Positions 1 to 8,574 of a stretch of 64,000 bases of DNA are shown piece after piece (position 1 is the first letter of the stretch; the number at the start of each line of letters is the position of its first letter). Both the position numbers and the translations under genes were made by a program. This DNA is from Pseudomonadota bacterium (lineage in GTDB: Bacteria > Pseudomonadota > Alphaproteobacteria > SHVZ01): positions 62,001-126,000 of the forward strand of contig JACQAG010000048.1 in NCBI GenBank assembly GCA_016195085.1, given 5' to 3'. Under the pieces are notes generated by a model. The model did not search any database. It worked only from the letters and a program-made list of their open reading frames with translations, and was not told the DNA's origin.

Positions 1-630
1 GCGGTCGAGCTCGAGCCCGTGCGGCTTCGGCCGGCCGGCGGTGGGATTGAGAAGCGTATAGGGCAGGTTGATGAGCTGGAACAGTTCGGTCGCGAGCAGC
101 TGGCGGACCTCCTCGCCGTCATTGCCGCGACAGACGAACCCGGCATGGCGCGCCTTTCCGGATTTGACGATCCGCCGAATGCCGTCCAAGGCGCCACCCG
201 GCCGCATGAAGTCCTCGAGCCAAAGCGTGGCGTAGGAGCGTCCTTCCATAAGGGGACGCACGGCGACGGGGCCGTTGTGGATCTCAATGGCATCCAGCGC
301 ATCGATCCCTAGCCTCTGTAGGCTGTCCTCGGTCGAACGAACGATGCGTCCGGCAATGTCGCCCAGATCCTCGGCGCGGATTTCCACCTTGGACGTCACG
401 AACGGACGGAACTTCAGCTCCTTGAGCACGCGGCCGAGATTGCGCTCGGCCGCACCCGCACCGTAGTCCGGCGCGATGTCGAAATAGTTGACGCCCAGTT
501 CCCAGGCGCGGGCGACGGCATGACGCTGCTCTTCGAAGCTTCCCTTGACCATCAGGCCGGCATTGCCGCCGCAACCGAAGCCGACCTCGGAAAACGAGAA
601 GTCGATCGAGCCGACATGCCGGTATCTCAT
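1..630 (-). CDS. Aldo/keto reductase, 3' part missing (runs off the window)
   Basis: NADPH-dependent aldo/keto reductase, TIM-barrel family. The ATG is at 630 and 210 codons are open to the window edge, so the C-terminus is missing. Visible family features are the N-terminal strand MRYRHVGSIDFSFSEVGFG, the catalytic Asp/Tyr segment NYFDIAPDYG (about residues 49-58), the lysine in FVTSKVE and the histidine in AIEIHNG. It is the last visible gene of a leftward operon and begins only 14 nt after the Rieske oxygenase stop, so it probably reduces an aldehyde or ketone made in the same pathway. The substrate cannot be told from the sequence. Family call firm, substrate unknown. Confidence 0.85.
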   Translation of the reverse strand, partial: MRYRHVGSIDFSFSEVGFGCGGNAGLMVKGSFEEQRHAVARAWELGVNYFDIAPDYGAGAAERNLGRVLKELKFRPFVTSKVEIRAEDLGDIAGRIVRSTEDSLQRLGIDALDAIEIHNGPVAVRPLMEGRSYATLWLEDFMRPGGALDGIRRIVKSGKARHAGFVCRGNDGEEVRQLLATELFQLINLPYTLLNPTAGRPKPHGLELDR

Positions 631-644
631 GGCAAGTGCGCGGG

Positions 645-1988
645 TTAGCGCCTGGCATCGACGGCAGCGCGGGTTTTCACCTCGTGCGCCTCGATAGCCC
701 GATGCAGCTCTTTGACCTCTTCGATGATCGGGCCATAGCGGTCCACGTCATCGTTCACGAAGCCCTTGTGATAGTACTTTCTGAAATTGTGGCGCAGCAG
801 GGTCTCGGGCTTGGAGAAGTCCGGCGGCGCCTCGTTGCCGTAGATGATGTCCGGGCTGGTGTGGAAGGTGTTCATCGGCTCCTGGCCTTCCTCCACCCGT
901 CGAATCTGCTCATCAAGCTGGCGGCGCAAGAGCACGATGGCGATATCGGTGCGGCCGAGCAGTTCCTGGGTGCGATCGGCGATCGGTCCTTGCGCGACCC
1001 AGACGATCGCATCCTGCGCCAGGACATAGTCGAGAATGGGTTCGCCCTTCTCGTTGTGGGTCGGCGGCACGTAATAGGGCACGACATCCTGGCTGGGCGC
1101 ACCGACGCCAGGCGGGGCCGCATAGACCTGATAGCAGATATGGTAGGTGTGGGTGTCGTCCATGGGCACGCGGATCTGATATTCGCTGCGTGGGGCGCCG
1201 GTCTTTCCCGTCTGGGTGTAGAAGGGGAAGACGACGGTCGAATGCTGTTTTTCGTGATCGGATTCCGCGCCGAGCTCCTTCGAATAGCGAATGCCCTTGG
1301 CGAATCCGTATTTTGTCTGGTGCGCGTAGAGCTCCTTGATGCCGATCCCTGTCTTCTTGCGGGTATGAAGCGTGTGGAGCTGGCTCGACGCCCGCTCATC
1401 GAGCCTTCCCTGCCGTTCCAGGGTGTACTCGAATGCGTGGCCATGGGCATAGGCGCTGTGGGTCGGATCGCCGGTATTCTCCTGGCACTGGAGCCAATTG
1501 CAGTCGATCACCATGACGGCGATTTGACGGATCGCATTCGGCCAGACGAACAGATCCCAGCGCGGCAAATCGGGTGCGGGATGCGGGCCCATATAGGCGA
1601 AGACCAAGCCTCCCAGCTGGCGCACCGGATAGCCCTTGAGCTTCTGTTTGAGCTCGGCCTTCGGGGTGCGCTCCATCGGCCGCTCGCGGCAGGCGCCGGT
1701 CTCGTCATAGAGCCAACCGTGATACGGGCAGCGCAAGCCGCACTCATCGGGGATGCCGTATTGCAGATCGACGCCGCGATGCAGGCACCGATCGCCGATC
1801 AGCCCGAGCTTTCCCGCCTTGTCCTTGTAGAGGGTCAGATCCTCTGAGAGGATCCGGACTCTCCTGACGGGGTTTTCCAATAGCTGAGCATAGGGAGCGA
1901 TCGGGATCCAATAGCGACGCATCAATTCCCCGCAAGGCGTTCCAGGGCCAATGCGGGTCAGACGCTCGTTCTGTTCTTTGGTCAGCAT
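645..1988 (-). CDS. Rieske (2Fe-2S) aromatic ring-hydroxylating oxygenase, alpha subunit
   Basis: Terminal oxygenase of the phthalate dioxygenase / vanillate demethylase type, 447 aa. The Rieske cluster ligands are C68-x-H70 and C87-x2-H90 (CPYHGW). The mononuclear iron site is the motif E170-x3-D174-x2-H177-x4-H182, with D174 the likely bridge between the two iron centres. The start at 1988 (MLTKEQNERL) is preceded by GGGAGG at good spacing; the frame stays open further upstream but there overlaps the ATPase gene. It lies between the ABC ATPase (34 nt upstream) and the aldo/keto reductase (14 nt downstream). No ferredoxin or reductase partner is visible, so electrons must come from elsewhere or from genes beyond the left edge. 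Confidence 0.9.
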   Translation of the reverse strand: MLTKEQNERLTRIGPGTPCGELMRRYWIPIAPYAQLLENPVRRVRILSEDLTLYKDKAGKLGLIGDRCLHRGVDLQYGIPDECGLRCPYHGWLYDETGACRERPMERTPKAELKQKLKGYPVRQLGGLVFAYMGPHPAPDLPRWDLFVWPNAIRQIAVMVIDCNWLQCQENTGDPTHSAYAHGHAFEYTLERQGRLDERASSQLHTLHTRKKTGIGIKELYAHQTKYGFAKGIRYSKELGAESDHEKQHSTVVFPFYTQTGKTGAPRSEYQIRVPMDDTHTYHICYQVYAAPPGVGAPSQDVVPYYVPPTHNEKGEPILDYVLAQDAIVWVAQGPIADRTQELLGRTDIAIVLLRRQLDEQIRRVEEGQEPMNTFHTSPDIIYGNEAPPDFSKPETLLRHNFRKYYHKGFVNDDVDRYGPIIEEVKELHRAIEAHEVKTRAAVDARR

Positions 1989-2022
1989 GCTGTACCTCCC
2001 AAAGGAGCGGCATTTGCCGAGA

Positions 2023-3150
2023 TCATAGAGCTTTGCCTGCCCGATCGATCCGGTCGTGCAGAATGATGCATTTCTCCGGATCGATGTCGATATGGACCGA
2101 TCCCCCGACCGGCGTGCGCAGCGAAGGATGCGCCCGCGCCAGGAGCTGGACCCCGTCGATCTTGAGCTTGAAGTCCACGCACTCGCCGAGGAAGATCTTG
2201 GCCTCGACGATGCCGGTGAGCGCATTCTCCGAACCGGATTGCGCGCCGGAAGCATCCGAAAGCCGGAGATCCTCCGGCCGGATCGACAGCGAGACCATGG
2301 CACCGCCCGAAAGCTCGCCCGCAGCGGCGACGCTGATGAGCCCGATCGGCGTTTCCAAGAGATACCGCTCGCCCTGACGGCCGCGAACGGCGCCCGCGAG
2401 AAAGTTCGTATTGCCGATGAAGTCGGCGACAAAGGCGGTGGCCGGGCGCTCATAGATATCGCGGGGCGGACCGATTTGGACAATCCGGCCCTGGTCCATC
2501 ACCGCGATCTCATGCGACAAGGCAAGCGCCTCGCTTTGGTCGTGCGTCACGTAGACGGTCGTCAGGCCAAGCTCGCGCTGAATGGTCTTCAGCTCGAAGC
2601 GCATCTTCTCGCGCAGCTTGGCATCCAGGTTCGACAGGGGCTCATCCAGCAGCAGAAGCTTCGGCTCCATCACCAAAGCGCGGGCCAGCGCCAGGCGTTG
2701 CTGCTGGCCGCCGGACAGACGGGTTGCTTCGCGATCCGCAAGATGGTCGAGCGAGACCGCGCCCAAGACCTTCATGACCTTGTCGCGAATGTCGAGGCTG
2801 GAGAGGTGCTGCCCGCGCACCTGTAGCGGAAAGGCGGCGTTTTCGAACACGTTCATGTGCGGCCAGATGGCGTAGGACTGGAAGACCATCCCGAAGTTCC
2901 GCCGGTTCGGGGCCACAAAGATGTTCTGCCGCACCGAAAAGACGATCTGGCCGTTCGCCCGTATTTCGCCCTCGATCGGTCGTTCGAGCCCGGCGATCGA
3001 GCGAAGGGTGGTCGTCTTGCCGCAGCCGCTCGGGCCGAGAAGGGTAAACAGCCGCCCTTCGGGGACCGAAAACGTGACGCCGTCGGCGGCCCGGACCGGA
3101 TTGCCGATGCTGCTCTGGTAGACCGTGCTGAGGCCTTCGACCGTAAGCAT
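2023..3150 (-). CDS. ABC transporter ATP-binding protein (Fbp/Pot type)
   Basis: ATPase subunit of an importer, 375 aa. Walker A GPSGCGKT lies at residues 39-46; a Q-loop (MVFQSYAIWPHMNVFENAAF), signature LSGGQQQR, Walker B LLLLDEP and switch His (VTHDQSEA) follow. A C-terminal TOBE-like domain (SIRPEDLRL) is typical of Fe3+, spermidine and related importers. The start is placed at MLTVEGL (3150) because the upstream extension overlaps the permease gene and is serine/arginine-rich shadow. It sits 19 nt after the permease stop and should be co-transcribed with it. Association with an oxygenase and a reductase argues that the cargo may be an organic acid rather than iron. Confidence 0.9.
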   Translation of the reverse strand: MLTVEGLSTVYQSSIGNPVRAADGVTFSVPEGRLFTLLGPSGCGKTTTLRSIAGLERPIEGEIRANGQIVFSVRQNIFVAPNRRNFGMVFQSYAIWPHMNVFENAAFPLQVRGQHLSSLDIRDKVMKVLGAVSLDHLADREATRLSGGQQQRLALARALVMEPKLLLLDEPLSNLDAKLREKMRFELKTIQRELGLTTVYVTHDQSEALALSHEIAVMDQGRIVQIGPPRDIYERPATAFVADFIGNTNFLAGAVRGRQGERYLLETPIGLISVAAAGELSGGAMVSLSIRPEDLRLSDASGAQSGSENALTGIVEAKIFLGECVDFKLKIDGVQLLARAHPSLRTPVGGSVHIDIDPEKCIILHDRIDRAGKAL

Positions 3151-3169
3151 GCTCTCCCCGGAGGCGGCT

Positions 3170-4909
3170 TCAGCTCTCGCTGACGCCAAATCGCTTCGAT
3201 GCGAGCTGAACGAACATGAGAAAGCTGAATAGAACGACAATCAGCATCACGCCGAACGCCGACAGCTCGACATATTGCCCATTCTGCCAGAACTCCCAGA
3301 TCATGATCGACACGACTTCGTTCCCGGGGCTGTAGAGGAGGATCGAGCTGGAAAACTCCCGAATCGAGACGATCACGATATAGATCCAGCCCGCCACCAG
3401 GCCGGGCTTGAGCAACGGCAGGACGATCCGCCGGAAGACGACGAGCCAGGAAGCGCCGCTCATCGCCGCGGACTCCTCCAGCTCCTTGTGGATCTGCAGC
3501 ATCGAGGTGCTGTTGTACCGCATTCCATGCGGCAGGAACTTCGTCGCATAGGCGATGAGCATGATCCACAGCGTGCCGTAAATGCCGATGTCGAAGTTCA
3601 GGTAGAAGATCATCAGCGACAAGCCGAGCACGATGCCCGGAAAGGCGAGCGGCAGGGATGCGAGCACGTCCAAGACCCACCTTCCCGGGATCTTGGTCTT
3701 GATCGTGATCCAAGCGATCGCCGACGTCAGCAGCATGACCAAGGTGGCGGCGCCGACCGCCAGCAGCGCGCTGTTCCAGACCGACCGGAAGAACCCGGGA
3801 TGCTCCAGCACCCGCTCATAGGCGCCGAGCGAGACGTTCCGCATCGCGGCCCAGGACGGCACCGTGTAGTAGCGCTGCAGCGAGGACCACAAGAGGACGA
3901 GAAACGGCAAAACGACGACGACCGCCACATAGGCGAGAAACAGGCTCGCGGACGCATAGCGCCATCGTCCGATATCGATGGTCCGTGGGCGGAAGCCCTT
4001 ACCGGTGACGGTGGAATACTTGTCGCCCTGCCTGAGGAAACGGGACTGATAGTAGATGCCGCCAGCCGTGATCAGGAGGAGCGTCACCGAATAGGCCGAG
4101 GCAAGGCCGATATCGCTCGGGTATCTGTTGACCGCTTCGTAGATGGCCGAGGTGAAGACGCGCAGGCCGATCGGAAGCCCGAGCAAGGCCGGAACCTCAA
4201 AGGATTCGATGGCGCGGACGAAGAGGATCAGAAAGGCGCCGAGGATGGCAGGCCATGCCAGCTTCAAGGTGATCCGGCGCGCGATCTGGAAGGTCGAGGC
4301 GCCGCTCATCATCGCGGATTCTTCGAGCGAGGGATCCATCGATCGAAAAGCGGCGGTGGCGAGCAGAAAAGCGACGGGCGCATAGTGCAAACCGTCGACC
4401 CAGATCATTCCGGTCATCGAATAGATGTTAAAGAGCGGCGCTTCGGCGCCGAACCAGCTCTTTGCAATGAGGTTTAGGATTCCGATCCGGGGACTGGCGA
4501 GCATGATCCAGGCGACCGTGAACAGGATGCCGGGGATGACCAGCGGAATGATCGACATCGCGAAAAACAGCGGTTTCAGCGGCGTGTTGGTTCGCTCATT
4601 GACCCAGGCGAAGAACGTGCCGATGCACAGCGAAAAGGCCGCCGTGCCGAATGCGAAGGTGAGCGAGGTCGCCAGCAGCTCGAAGGACTCCGAGCTGAAA
4701 TAAGCGGCGAGGTAGTGCTGCAGCGTGAACGCGGCATGCGCCTGGAGCGTGTCTGCGGTGAGAAAGCTTTGCCAAATGAGGAAGCCGAGAGGGATCAGGG
4801 CCAGCCAGGCGACGATCGCGACCGCGATGCCGATGAGGAGCCATTTCGGATCGGTTCGTGGGATGGAACCGCCGTCATTTTCCCGGTGCAGCGCATCCGA
4901 GCGCAGCAT
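3170..4909 (-). CDS. ABC transporter permease, two fused membrane domains (FbpB-like)
   Basis: Inner-membrane permease of 579 aa made of two homologous halves, as in FbpB-type importers where one polypeptide supplies both membrane domains. Each half carries an EAA-like loop, ESAMMSGASTFQIARRITLK in the first and ESAAMSGASWLVVFRRIVLP in the second, which dock to the ATPase. Around a dozen hydrophobic segments are visible. The start is set at MLRSDALHRE (4909); earlier in-frame codons lie inside the divergent binding-protein gene. It is first in the leftward operon permease-ATPase-Rieske-reductase and diverges from the binding-protein gene at 5065. Confidence 0.9.
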   Translation of the reverse strand: MLRSDALHRENDGGSIPRTDPKWLLIGIAVAIVAWLALIPLGFLIWQSFLTADTLQAHAAFTLQHYLAAYFSSESFELLATSLTFAFGTAAFSLCIGTFFAWVNERTNTPLKPLFFAMSIIPLVIPGILFTVAWIMLASPRIGILNLIAKSWFGAEAPLFNIYSMTGMIWVDGLHYAPVAFLLATAAFRSMDPSLEESAMMSGASTFQIARRITLKLAWPAILGAFLILFVRAIESFEVPALLGLPIGLRVFTSAIYEAVNRYPSDIGLASAYSVTLLLITAGGIYYQSRFLRQGDKYSTVTGKGFRPRTIDIGRWRYASASLFLAYVAVVVVLPFLVLLWSSLQRYYTVPSWAAMRNVSLGAYERVLEHPGFFRSVWNSALLAVGAATLVMLLTSAIAWITIKTKIPGRWVLDVLASLPLAFPGIVLGLSLMIFYLNFDIGIYGTLWIMLIAYATKFLPHGMRYNSTSMLQIHKELEESAAMSGASWLVVFRRIVLPLLKPGLVAGWIYIVIVSIREFSSSILLYSPGNEVVSIMIWEFWQNGQYVELSAFGVMLIVVLFSFLMFVQLASKRFGVSES

Positions 4910-5064
4910 GGCGTTCCCTTCGTCCGACCGAACATTCCGGACCAAACGATGCGATCTCCGGCCGTTGAAGGCCGGTTGCGTCGGAGATTTTGCAGTAAAT
5001 CGGCGCGTCCGTCCCGCTAGAATGTCGGTGAGCTGCAGATCAGGGCGGCCGGGGAGGAGCAGGG
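4910..5064. promoter_or_regulatory. Divergent promoter region of the Fbp-type transporter with nested inverted repeats
   Basis: The 155 bp between permease and binding-protein genes must hold both promoters. It contains CCGGCC-GTTGAA-GGCCGG (4958-4975), and around it ATCTCCG (4954-4960) pairs with CGGAGAT (4982-4988). This could be an operator or a hairpin in either leader. No -35/-10 pair is convincing by eye. Confidence 0.4.
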
Positions 5065-6117
5065 ATGAAATCGTCGCGCATCGCCACGCCCGTGGTCGCC
5101 GCCGCCTTCTTGTGGCTCGCCGGCATCGCCAACGGTGCCTGCCAGACGAACAGCGCGCTCTTGACCTCGACCGCACCCAATCGTCATCAGCGGCTGGAGG
5201 AAGCGGCCAAGGCCGAACGTACGATGACGCTCTACACCTCGATCGCGCAGAACGATCTTCAGCAAATCATTCGCCCGTTCGAGCAGAAATACGGGATCCG
5301 CGTCACGGTCTGGCGCGCCAGCGGCGACAGCGTCTTGCAGCGGGTGATGCAAGAGCAGAAGGCCGGCCGCGCCACCGTCGATGCGATCCATACCAGCGCG
5401 CCGGAGCTCGAAGCCCTGTCGCGCGAGGGCGTGCTGCAACCGGTGACCTCCCCGGAGTTTGCCAATCTGCTGCCGGGCTCCGTGCCCAGCCATCGCAATT
5501 GGGCGAGCACGCTGTTGTCGGTCTGGGTCCAGGCCTACAACACCAACCTCGTAAAGAAGGCAGATCTGCCGAAGACCTACGAGGATCTCCTCGAGCCAAA
5601 ATGGAAGGGCAAGCTCGGCTACGAGGTGGAGAATATCGATTGGTTCTCCACCGTCGTCAGGTCGATGGGCGAGGAGAGGGGCCTCAGGTTCTTCCGGCAG
5701 CTTGTCGCCGAAAACGGCTTGTCGATTCGCAAGGGCCATTCCTTGCTGAACACCCTCGTCATCGCCGGCGAAGTGCCGCTGGCCCTCACGCTGTACAACT
5801 ACATGCCGGCCCAGGCGAAGAGCCAGGGTGCGCCGATCGACTGGTTTGCGCTCGAGCCGGTGGTCGCCCGAGCGAACGGCGTCGCCGTCGTCAAGAACGC
5901 GAAGAGCCCCAATGCAGCGGCCCTGTTCGAGGACTACATGCTGAGCGAGGCGCAGTCGATCCTGGTTTCGCTCAACTATGTTCCCACCTCGAAAAAAGCC
6001 CAATCCCCATTGGCGAATATCGGCGTCGTGATCGCCGATCCGGCGGACAAGCTCGACAATGCCGCAAAATGGGAGCCGCTGTATCAGCAGATCATTCTCA
6101 GAAGCCGCCCGAAGTGA
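5065..6117 (+). CDS. ABC transporter periplasmic binding protein (Fe3+/organic anion type)
   Basis: Extracellular solute-binding protein of 350 aa with a Sec signal peptide (hydrophobic stretch VVAAAFLWLAGIANGACQ). The mature part has the FutA/AfuA-like opening MTLYTSIAQNDLQQIIRPFE, followed by Y-x-T-N-L-V-K and the PKTYEDLLEPKWKGKLG segment typical of this cluster. GGGGAGGAG precedes the ATG. It is transcribed divergently from its likely permease and ATPase. Fe3+-binding members use a cluster of tyrosines; I cannot prove those are conserved, so the ligand may be iron or an organic acid related to the Rieske enzyme encoded in the opposite arm. Confidence 0.88.
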   Translation: MKSSRIATPVVAAAFLWLAGIANGACQTNSALLTSTAPNRHQRLEEAAKAERTMTLYTSIAQNDLQQIIRPFEQKYGIRVTVWRASGDSVLQRVMQEQKAGRATVDAIHTSAPELEALSREGVLQPVTSPEFANLLPGSVPSHRNWASTLLSVWVQAYNTNLVKKADLPKTYEDLLEPKWKGKLGYEVENIDWFSTVVRSMGEERGLRFFRQLVAENGLSIRKGHSLLNTLVIAGEVPLALTLYNYMPAQAKSQGAPIDWFALEPVVARANGVAVVKNAKSPNAAALFEDYMLSEAQSILVSLNYVPTSKKAQSPLANIGVVIADPADKLDNAAKWEPLYQQIILRSRPK

Positions 6118-6145
6118 AGGGTCTGGCGGTGGCCGCCGGGCGCGC

Positions 6146-6415
6146 TCACGTGCGCCAGAACGACTTGTAGATTTCCCTTTCCGCATTCAGGCGCGACAGG
6201 CCGATGTCGGCAAGCTCGCGGTCGCCCCGCGTCGCCAGATGGTGCCGGCTGCTGGCGCGCTCCTGCCATGTCAGCATCGTCTTCCACAGACGACGCATCC
6301 ATAGGCTTGGCCGGAACAAGGCCGCCGCCGGATCCCAGGACCGGACCTGGGTGCGGTCCACACCGAGCGTGCCGGGTAAGAGCGGATGGTCGATAAACTG
6401 CTGTTGGGTGCACAT
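6146..6415 (-). CDS. DUF1127 domain small protein
   Basis: 89-residue protein whose C-terminal half is a DUF1127 (YjiS-like) domain: an arginine-rich helix followed by RGDRELADIGLSRLNAEREI and a terminal aromatic/basic KSFWRT. Family members in alphaproteobacteria are small regulators linked to phosphate, carbon or RNA metabolism; the role here is unknown. The N-terminal 40 residues are longer than usual and no good ribosome-binding site precedes the ATG at 6415, so translation may begin at an internal methionine such as that of MRRLWKTML. It stands alone between the binding protein and the SOD-rhodanese gene. Confidence 0.7.
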   Translation of the reverse strand: MCTQQQFIDHPLLPGTLGVDRTQVRSWDPAAALFRPSLWMRRLWKTMLTWQERASSRHHLATRGDRELADIGLSRLNAEREIYKSFWRT

Positions 6416-6466
6416 CCTATGACTCGCTTTCTTGAGTTGTGATGAAATCGCCGCCTATGGCGACGA

Positions 6467-7507
6467 TCAGGTCTCGATCGCGCTCTGCTCGGGCGCCTTC
6501 AACACCCGCTCGCCGCCCGCCGCGTACCAGGCGGACAAGCCGCCGCGGACGTATTTCGCATCGAAGCCCCGCTCGCGGAGTGCGGCGGTGACGCTGCAAC
6601 CGACATGGAAGCCATAGGCGCAGTAGACGAAGACGGGGGTATCGGCTGAGAGCTCCTTCGACCACTCCTCGACGCGGTTCGGATCGCGCCAGCACGCTCC
6701 CTGCATCATGTCGACGTTGCGCGAGAAGTAGTGTTTGGGGCGGGCATCGAGCACCTGTACCCGCCGCTCCCCTTTGGCGAGCTCGGCCGATAGCTCCTCG
6801 ATGGAGATCGAGGGCAGGTTGAGCCGCGCGATCGCCGCGGCATCGGAGCCGGCCGAGAGCCCCTTGACGAAGATCGGGGGTGCCGCCTCGGCGGCCGGAT
6901 CCGGCCTTGGCGGCGCCGTGCCGCTCGCGTCCATGAGCCGGTCTTCGACCACCTTCCAGTCGATGTTGCGCATGAAGGCATCGATATAGGCGGTGGCGTT
7001 CGCGCCGAAGTCCATGTGATAGGCGTGCTCGTACATGTCGAGCGCCAGAATTGGCAACGCGTCGACCAGGGCCTGGGTGTGGTCGAAGCCGACCTGGATA
7101 TGAAGCCGGCGGTCGCGCCGCGCGTAGCTCAGCAGCACCCAGCCGGAGCCGCCGCGCATCGCCTGGGCGGCAGCCACGAATTCCTGCCGCCAAGCGTCGA
7201 CCGCGCCGAAATGCTCCTCGAGCAAAGGTGCTATGGACTGGGTCAGCTTGCCGTCGCCGCCCAGATTGCCGAAGTAGAGCTCGTGCAGCGCCACCGAGCC
7301 CATGGCGACGAGCTCCTCGCGCTTGAGGGCCCGGAGCAGGTAGCCCTGCGTCTTGGCGAGGTCGAGGCGATCCAGCTCGTCCCGGATCGAATTCAGGGAC
7401 CTGACGGCACCCCCGTAGTTGTTCTCGTAATGGCTCACGATCAGCCGTTCGGACAATCCGTTCAGCATCCAGGGCCGGCAGGCGATGGGGAGGATGGGCT
7501 GGCGCAT
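6467..7507 (-). CDS. Superoxide dismutase (Fe/Mn) fused to a rhodanese domain
   Basis: 346-residue fusion. Residues 1-195 are a Fe/Mn superoxide dismutase with metal ligands H26 (SHYENNYGG), H75 (ALHELYF), D157 and H161 (DMYEHAYHMDFG). After a Pro/Ala-rich linker (about 196-228), residues 232-335 form a rhodanese domain with predicted active-site Cys296 in VYCAYGFHVG. No signal peptide is visible, so it should be cytoplasmic. The start at 7507 has AAGGAGA nine bases upstream. It diverges from a LysR regulator whose promoter region holds two perfect palindromes. Dismutation plus sulfur transfer in one chain suggests handling of superoxide and a thiol or persulfide by-product; the rhodanese substrate is unknown. 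Confidence 0.9.
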   Translation of the reverse strand: MRQPILPIACRPWMLNGLSERLIVSHYENNYGGAVRSLNSIRDELDRLDLAKTQGYLLRALKREELVAMGSVALHELYFGNLGGDGKLTQSIAPLLEEHFGAVDAWRQEFVAAAQAMRGGSGWVLLSYARRDRRLHIQVGFDHTQALVDALPILALDMYEHAYHMDFGANATAYIDAFMRNIDWKVVEDRLMDASGTAPPRPDPAAEAAPPIFVKGLSAGSDAAAIARLNLPSISIEELSAELAKGERRVQVLDARPKHYFSRNVDMMQGACWRDPNRVEEWSKELSADTPVFVYCAYGFHVGCSVTAALRERGFDAKYVRGGLSAWYAAGGERVLKAPEQSAIET

Positions 7508-7588
7508 GGAGGTCTCCTTGAACTTGCGATGGCGCGCCTGGGGCGGCGCCAAGGAGACAGGGAAATAGGACCGGAAAGCCTTGCCGAC

Positions 7589-7625
7589 AAAGCATGCTTT
7601 CTCTAGCCTGCCTGAGAATTTCTCA
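7589..7625. promoter_or_regulatory. Two palindromes between SOD-rhodanese and LysR genes
   Basis: AAAGCATGCTTT (7589-7600) is a perfect 12-bp palindrome and TGAGAATTTCTCA (7613-7625) a perfect 13-bp one. Both sit between the divergent starts at 7507 and 7639. The second fits the LysR-type T-N11-A rule and ends 13 bp before the regulator start, suggesting autoregulation and control of the fusion gene. Confidence 0.55.
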
Positions 7626-7638
7626 TGAAGTCGCCCGC

Positions 7639-8553
7639 ATGCTCCGCCGCCTGCCGCCCTTGAACGCGCTGAGGTCTTTCGAGGCTGCCGCCCGGCATGA
7701 GAGCTTCACCCGGGCGGCCGAGGAGCTGTTCGTCACCCAGGGTGCGGTCAGCCATCAGGTCAAGGCGTTGGAGACGGAGCTCGGGGTAAAGCTGTTCAAT
7801 CGCGAGCGCCAGCGCCTGGTGATCACCGAGGCAGGAAGGCAATATCTCGGCGTCGTCCGCGATGCGCTCGACCGGATCGCGCTGGGGACGGAACGCCTCT
7901 TGGAGCGGCAGACATCGGGCGTGCTGACGGTCAGCACCTCGCCTGACTTTGCCGCAAAGTGGCTGGTCAATCGTCTCGGCGGCTTCTCGGAGGCCCATCC
8001 GGGGATCGACCTCAGGATCTCGGCCGCCATGCATCACGTCGACTTCGCACGCGAGGACGTCGACCTAGCCGTCCGCCACGGCGACGGCAATTGGGCGGGG
8101 CTCCACGTCGAGCGCCTCTGCACCGATCAGCTCTTCCCGGTTTGCAGCCCCAAGCTCCTGACCGGGCGTCATCGGTTGAGCGAGCCCGCGGACGTGCTGA
8201 GGTTTCCCGTGCTGCACCTCGACGATCGCACGGAGTGGCCGCGATGGCTGGATGCCGCCGGCGTGGCCGATGCCGAAGTCACGCATGGTCCGGTCTTCAA
8301 CCGGGCGAGCATGCTGATCGATGCGGCCATCGATGGCCAAGGTGTGGCGCTCGCCCGCACCTCGCTGGCGGCTTGGGATCTCATCAACGGTCGCCTCGTC
8401 CGGCCGTTCGCCACGGCCTTGCGGCTGTCGAGGTTCTTTTGGATCGTCTGTCCCAAGGCGACCTCCATGCTGCCGAAGATCGCGACCTTCCGCGCCTGGC
8501 TCTTGGCGGAAGCTGCCGAGGATGTGCGGCGCTTGAAGGCGCTCGGTCCTTGA
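7639..8553 (+). CDS. LysR-family transcriptional regulator (GcvA-like)
   Basis: 304-residue LysR regulator. The N-terminal winged HTH is MLRRLPPLNALRSFEAAARH through SFTRAAEELFVTQGAVSHQVKALE, typical of the GcvA/AmpR branch; the substrate-binding domain follows from about residue 90. The frame is open upstream to 7594, but MLRRLPPLNALR is the usual family start, so 7639 is chosen. It diverges from the SOD-rhodanese gene across 131 bp containing two palindromes and converges with the secreted lectin-fold gene. It most likely controls the divergent SOD fusion, perhaps in response to oxidative or sulfur stress. The effector is unknown. Confidence 0.88.
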   Translation: MLRRLPPLNALRSFEAAARHESFTRAAEELFVTQGAVSHQVKALETELGVKLFNRERQRLVITEAGRQYLGVVRDALDRIALGTERLLERQTSGVLTVSTSPDFAAKWLVNRLGGFSEAHPGIDLRISAAMHHVDFAREDVDLAVRHGDGNWAGLHVERLCTDQLFPVCSPKLLTGRHRLSEPADVLRFPVLHLDDRTEWPRWLDAAGVADAEVTHGPVFNRASMLIDAAIDGQGVALARTSLAAWDLINGRLVRPFATALRLSRFFWIVCPKATSMLPKIATFRAWLLAEAAEDVRRLKALGP

Positions 8554-8574
8554 ACCCGAGCGTTTCGCCGGCGG

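Noticed and set aside
4910-5064. A Fur box in the divergent promoter of the Fbp-type transporter
   Set aside because: No GATAATGAT-like repeats are visible; the inverted repeats there are G/C-rich and unlike Fur or Irr sites.
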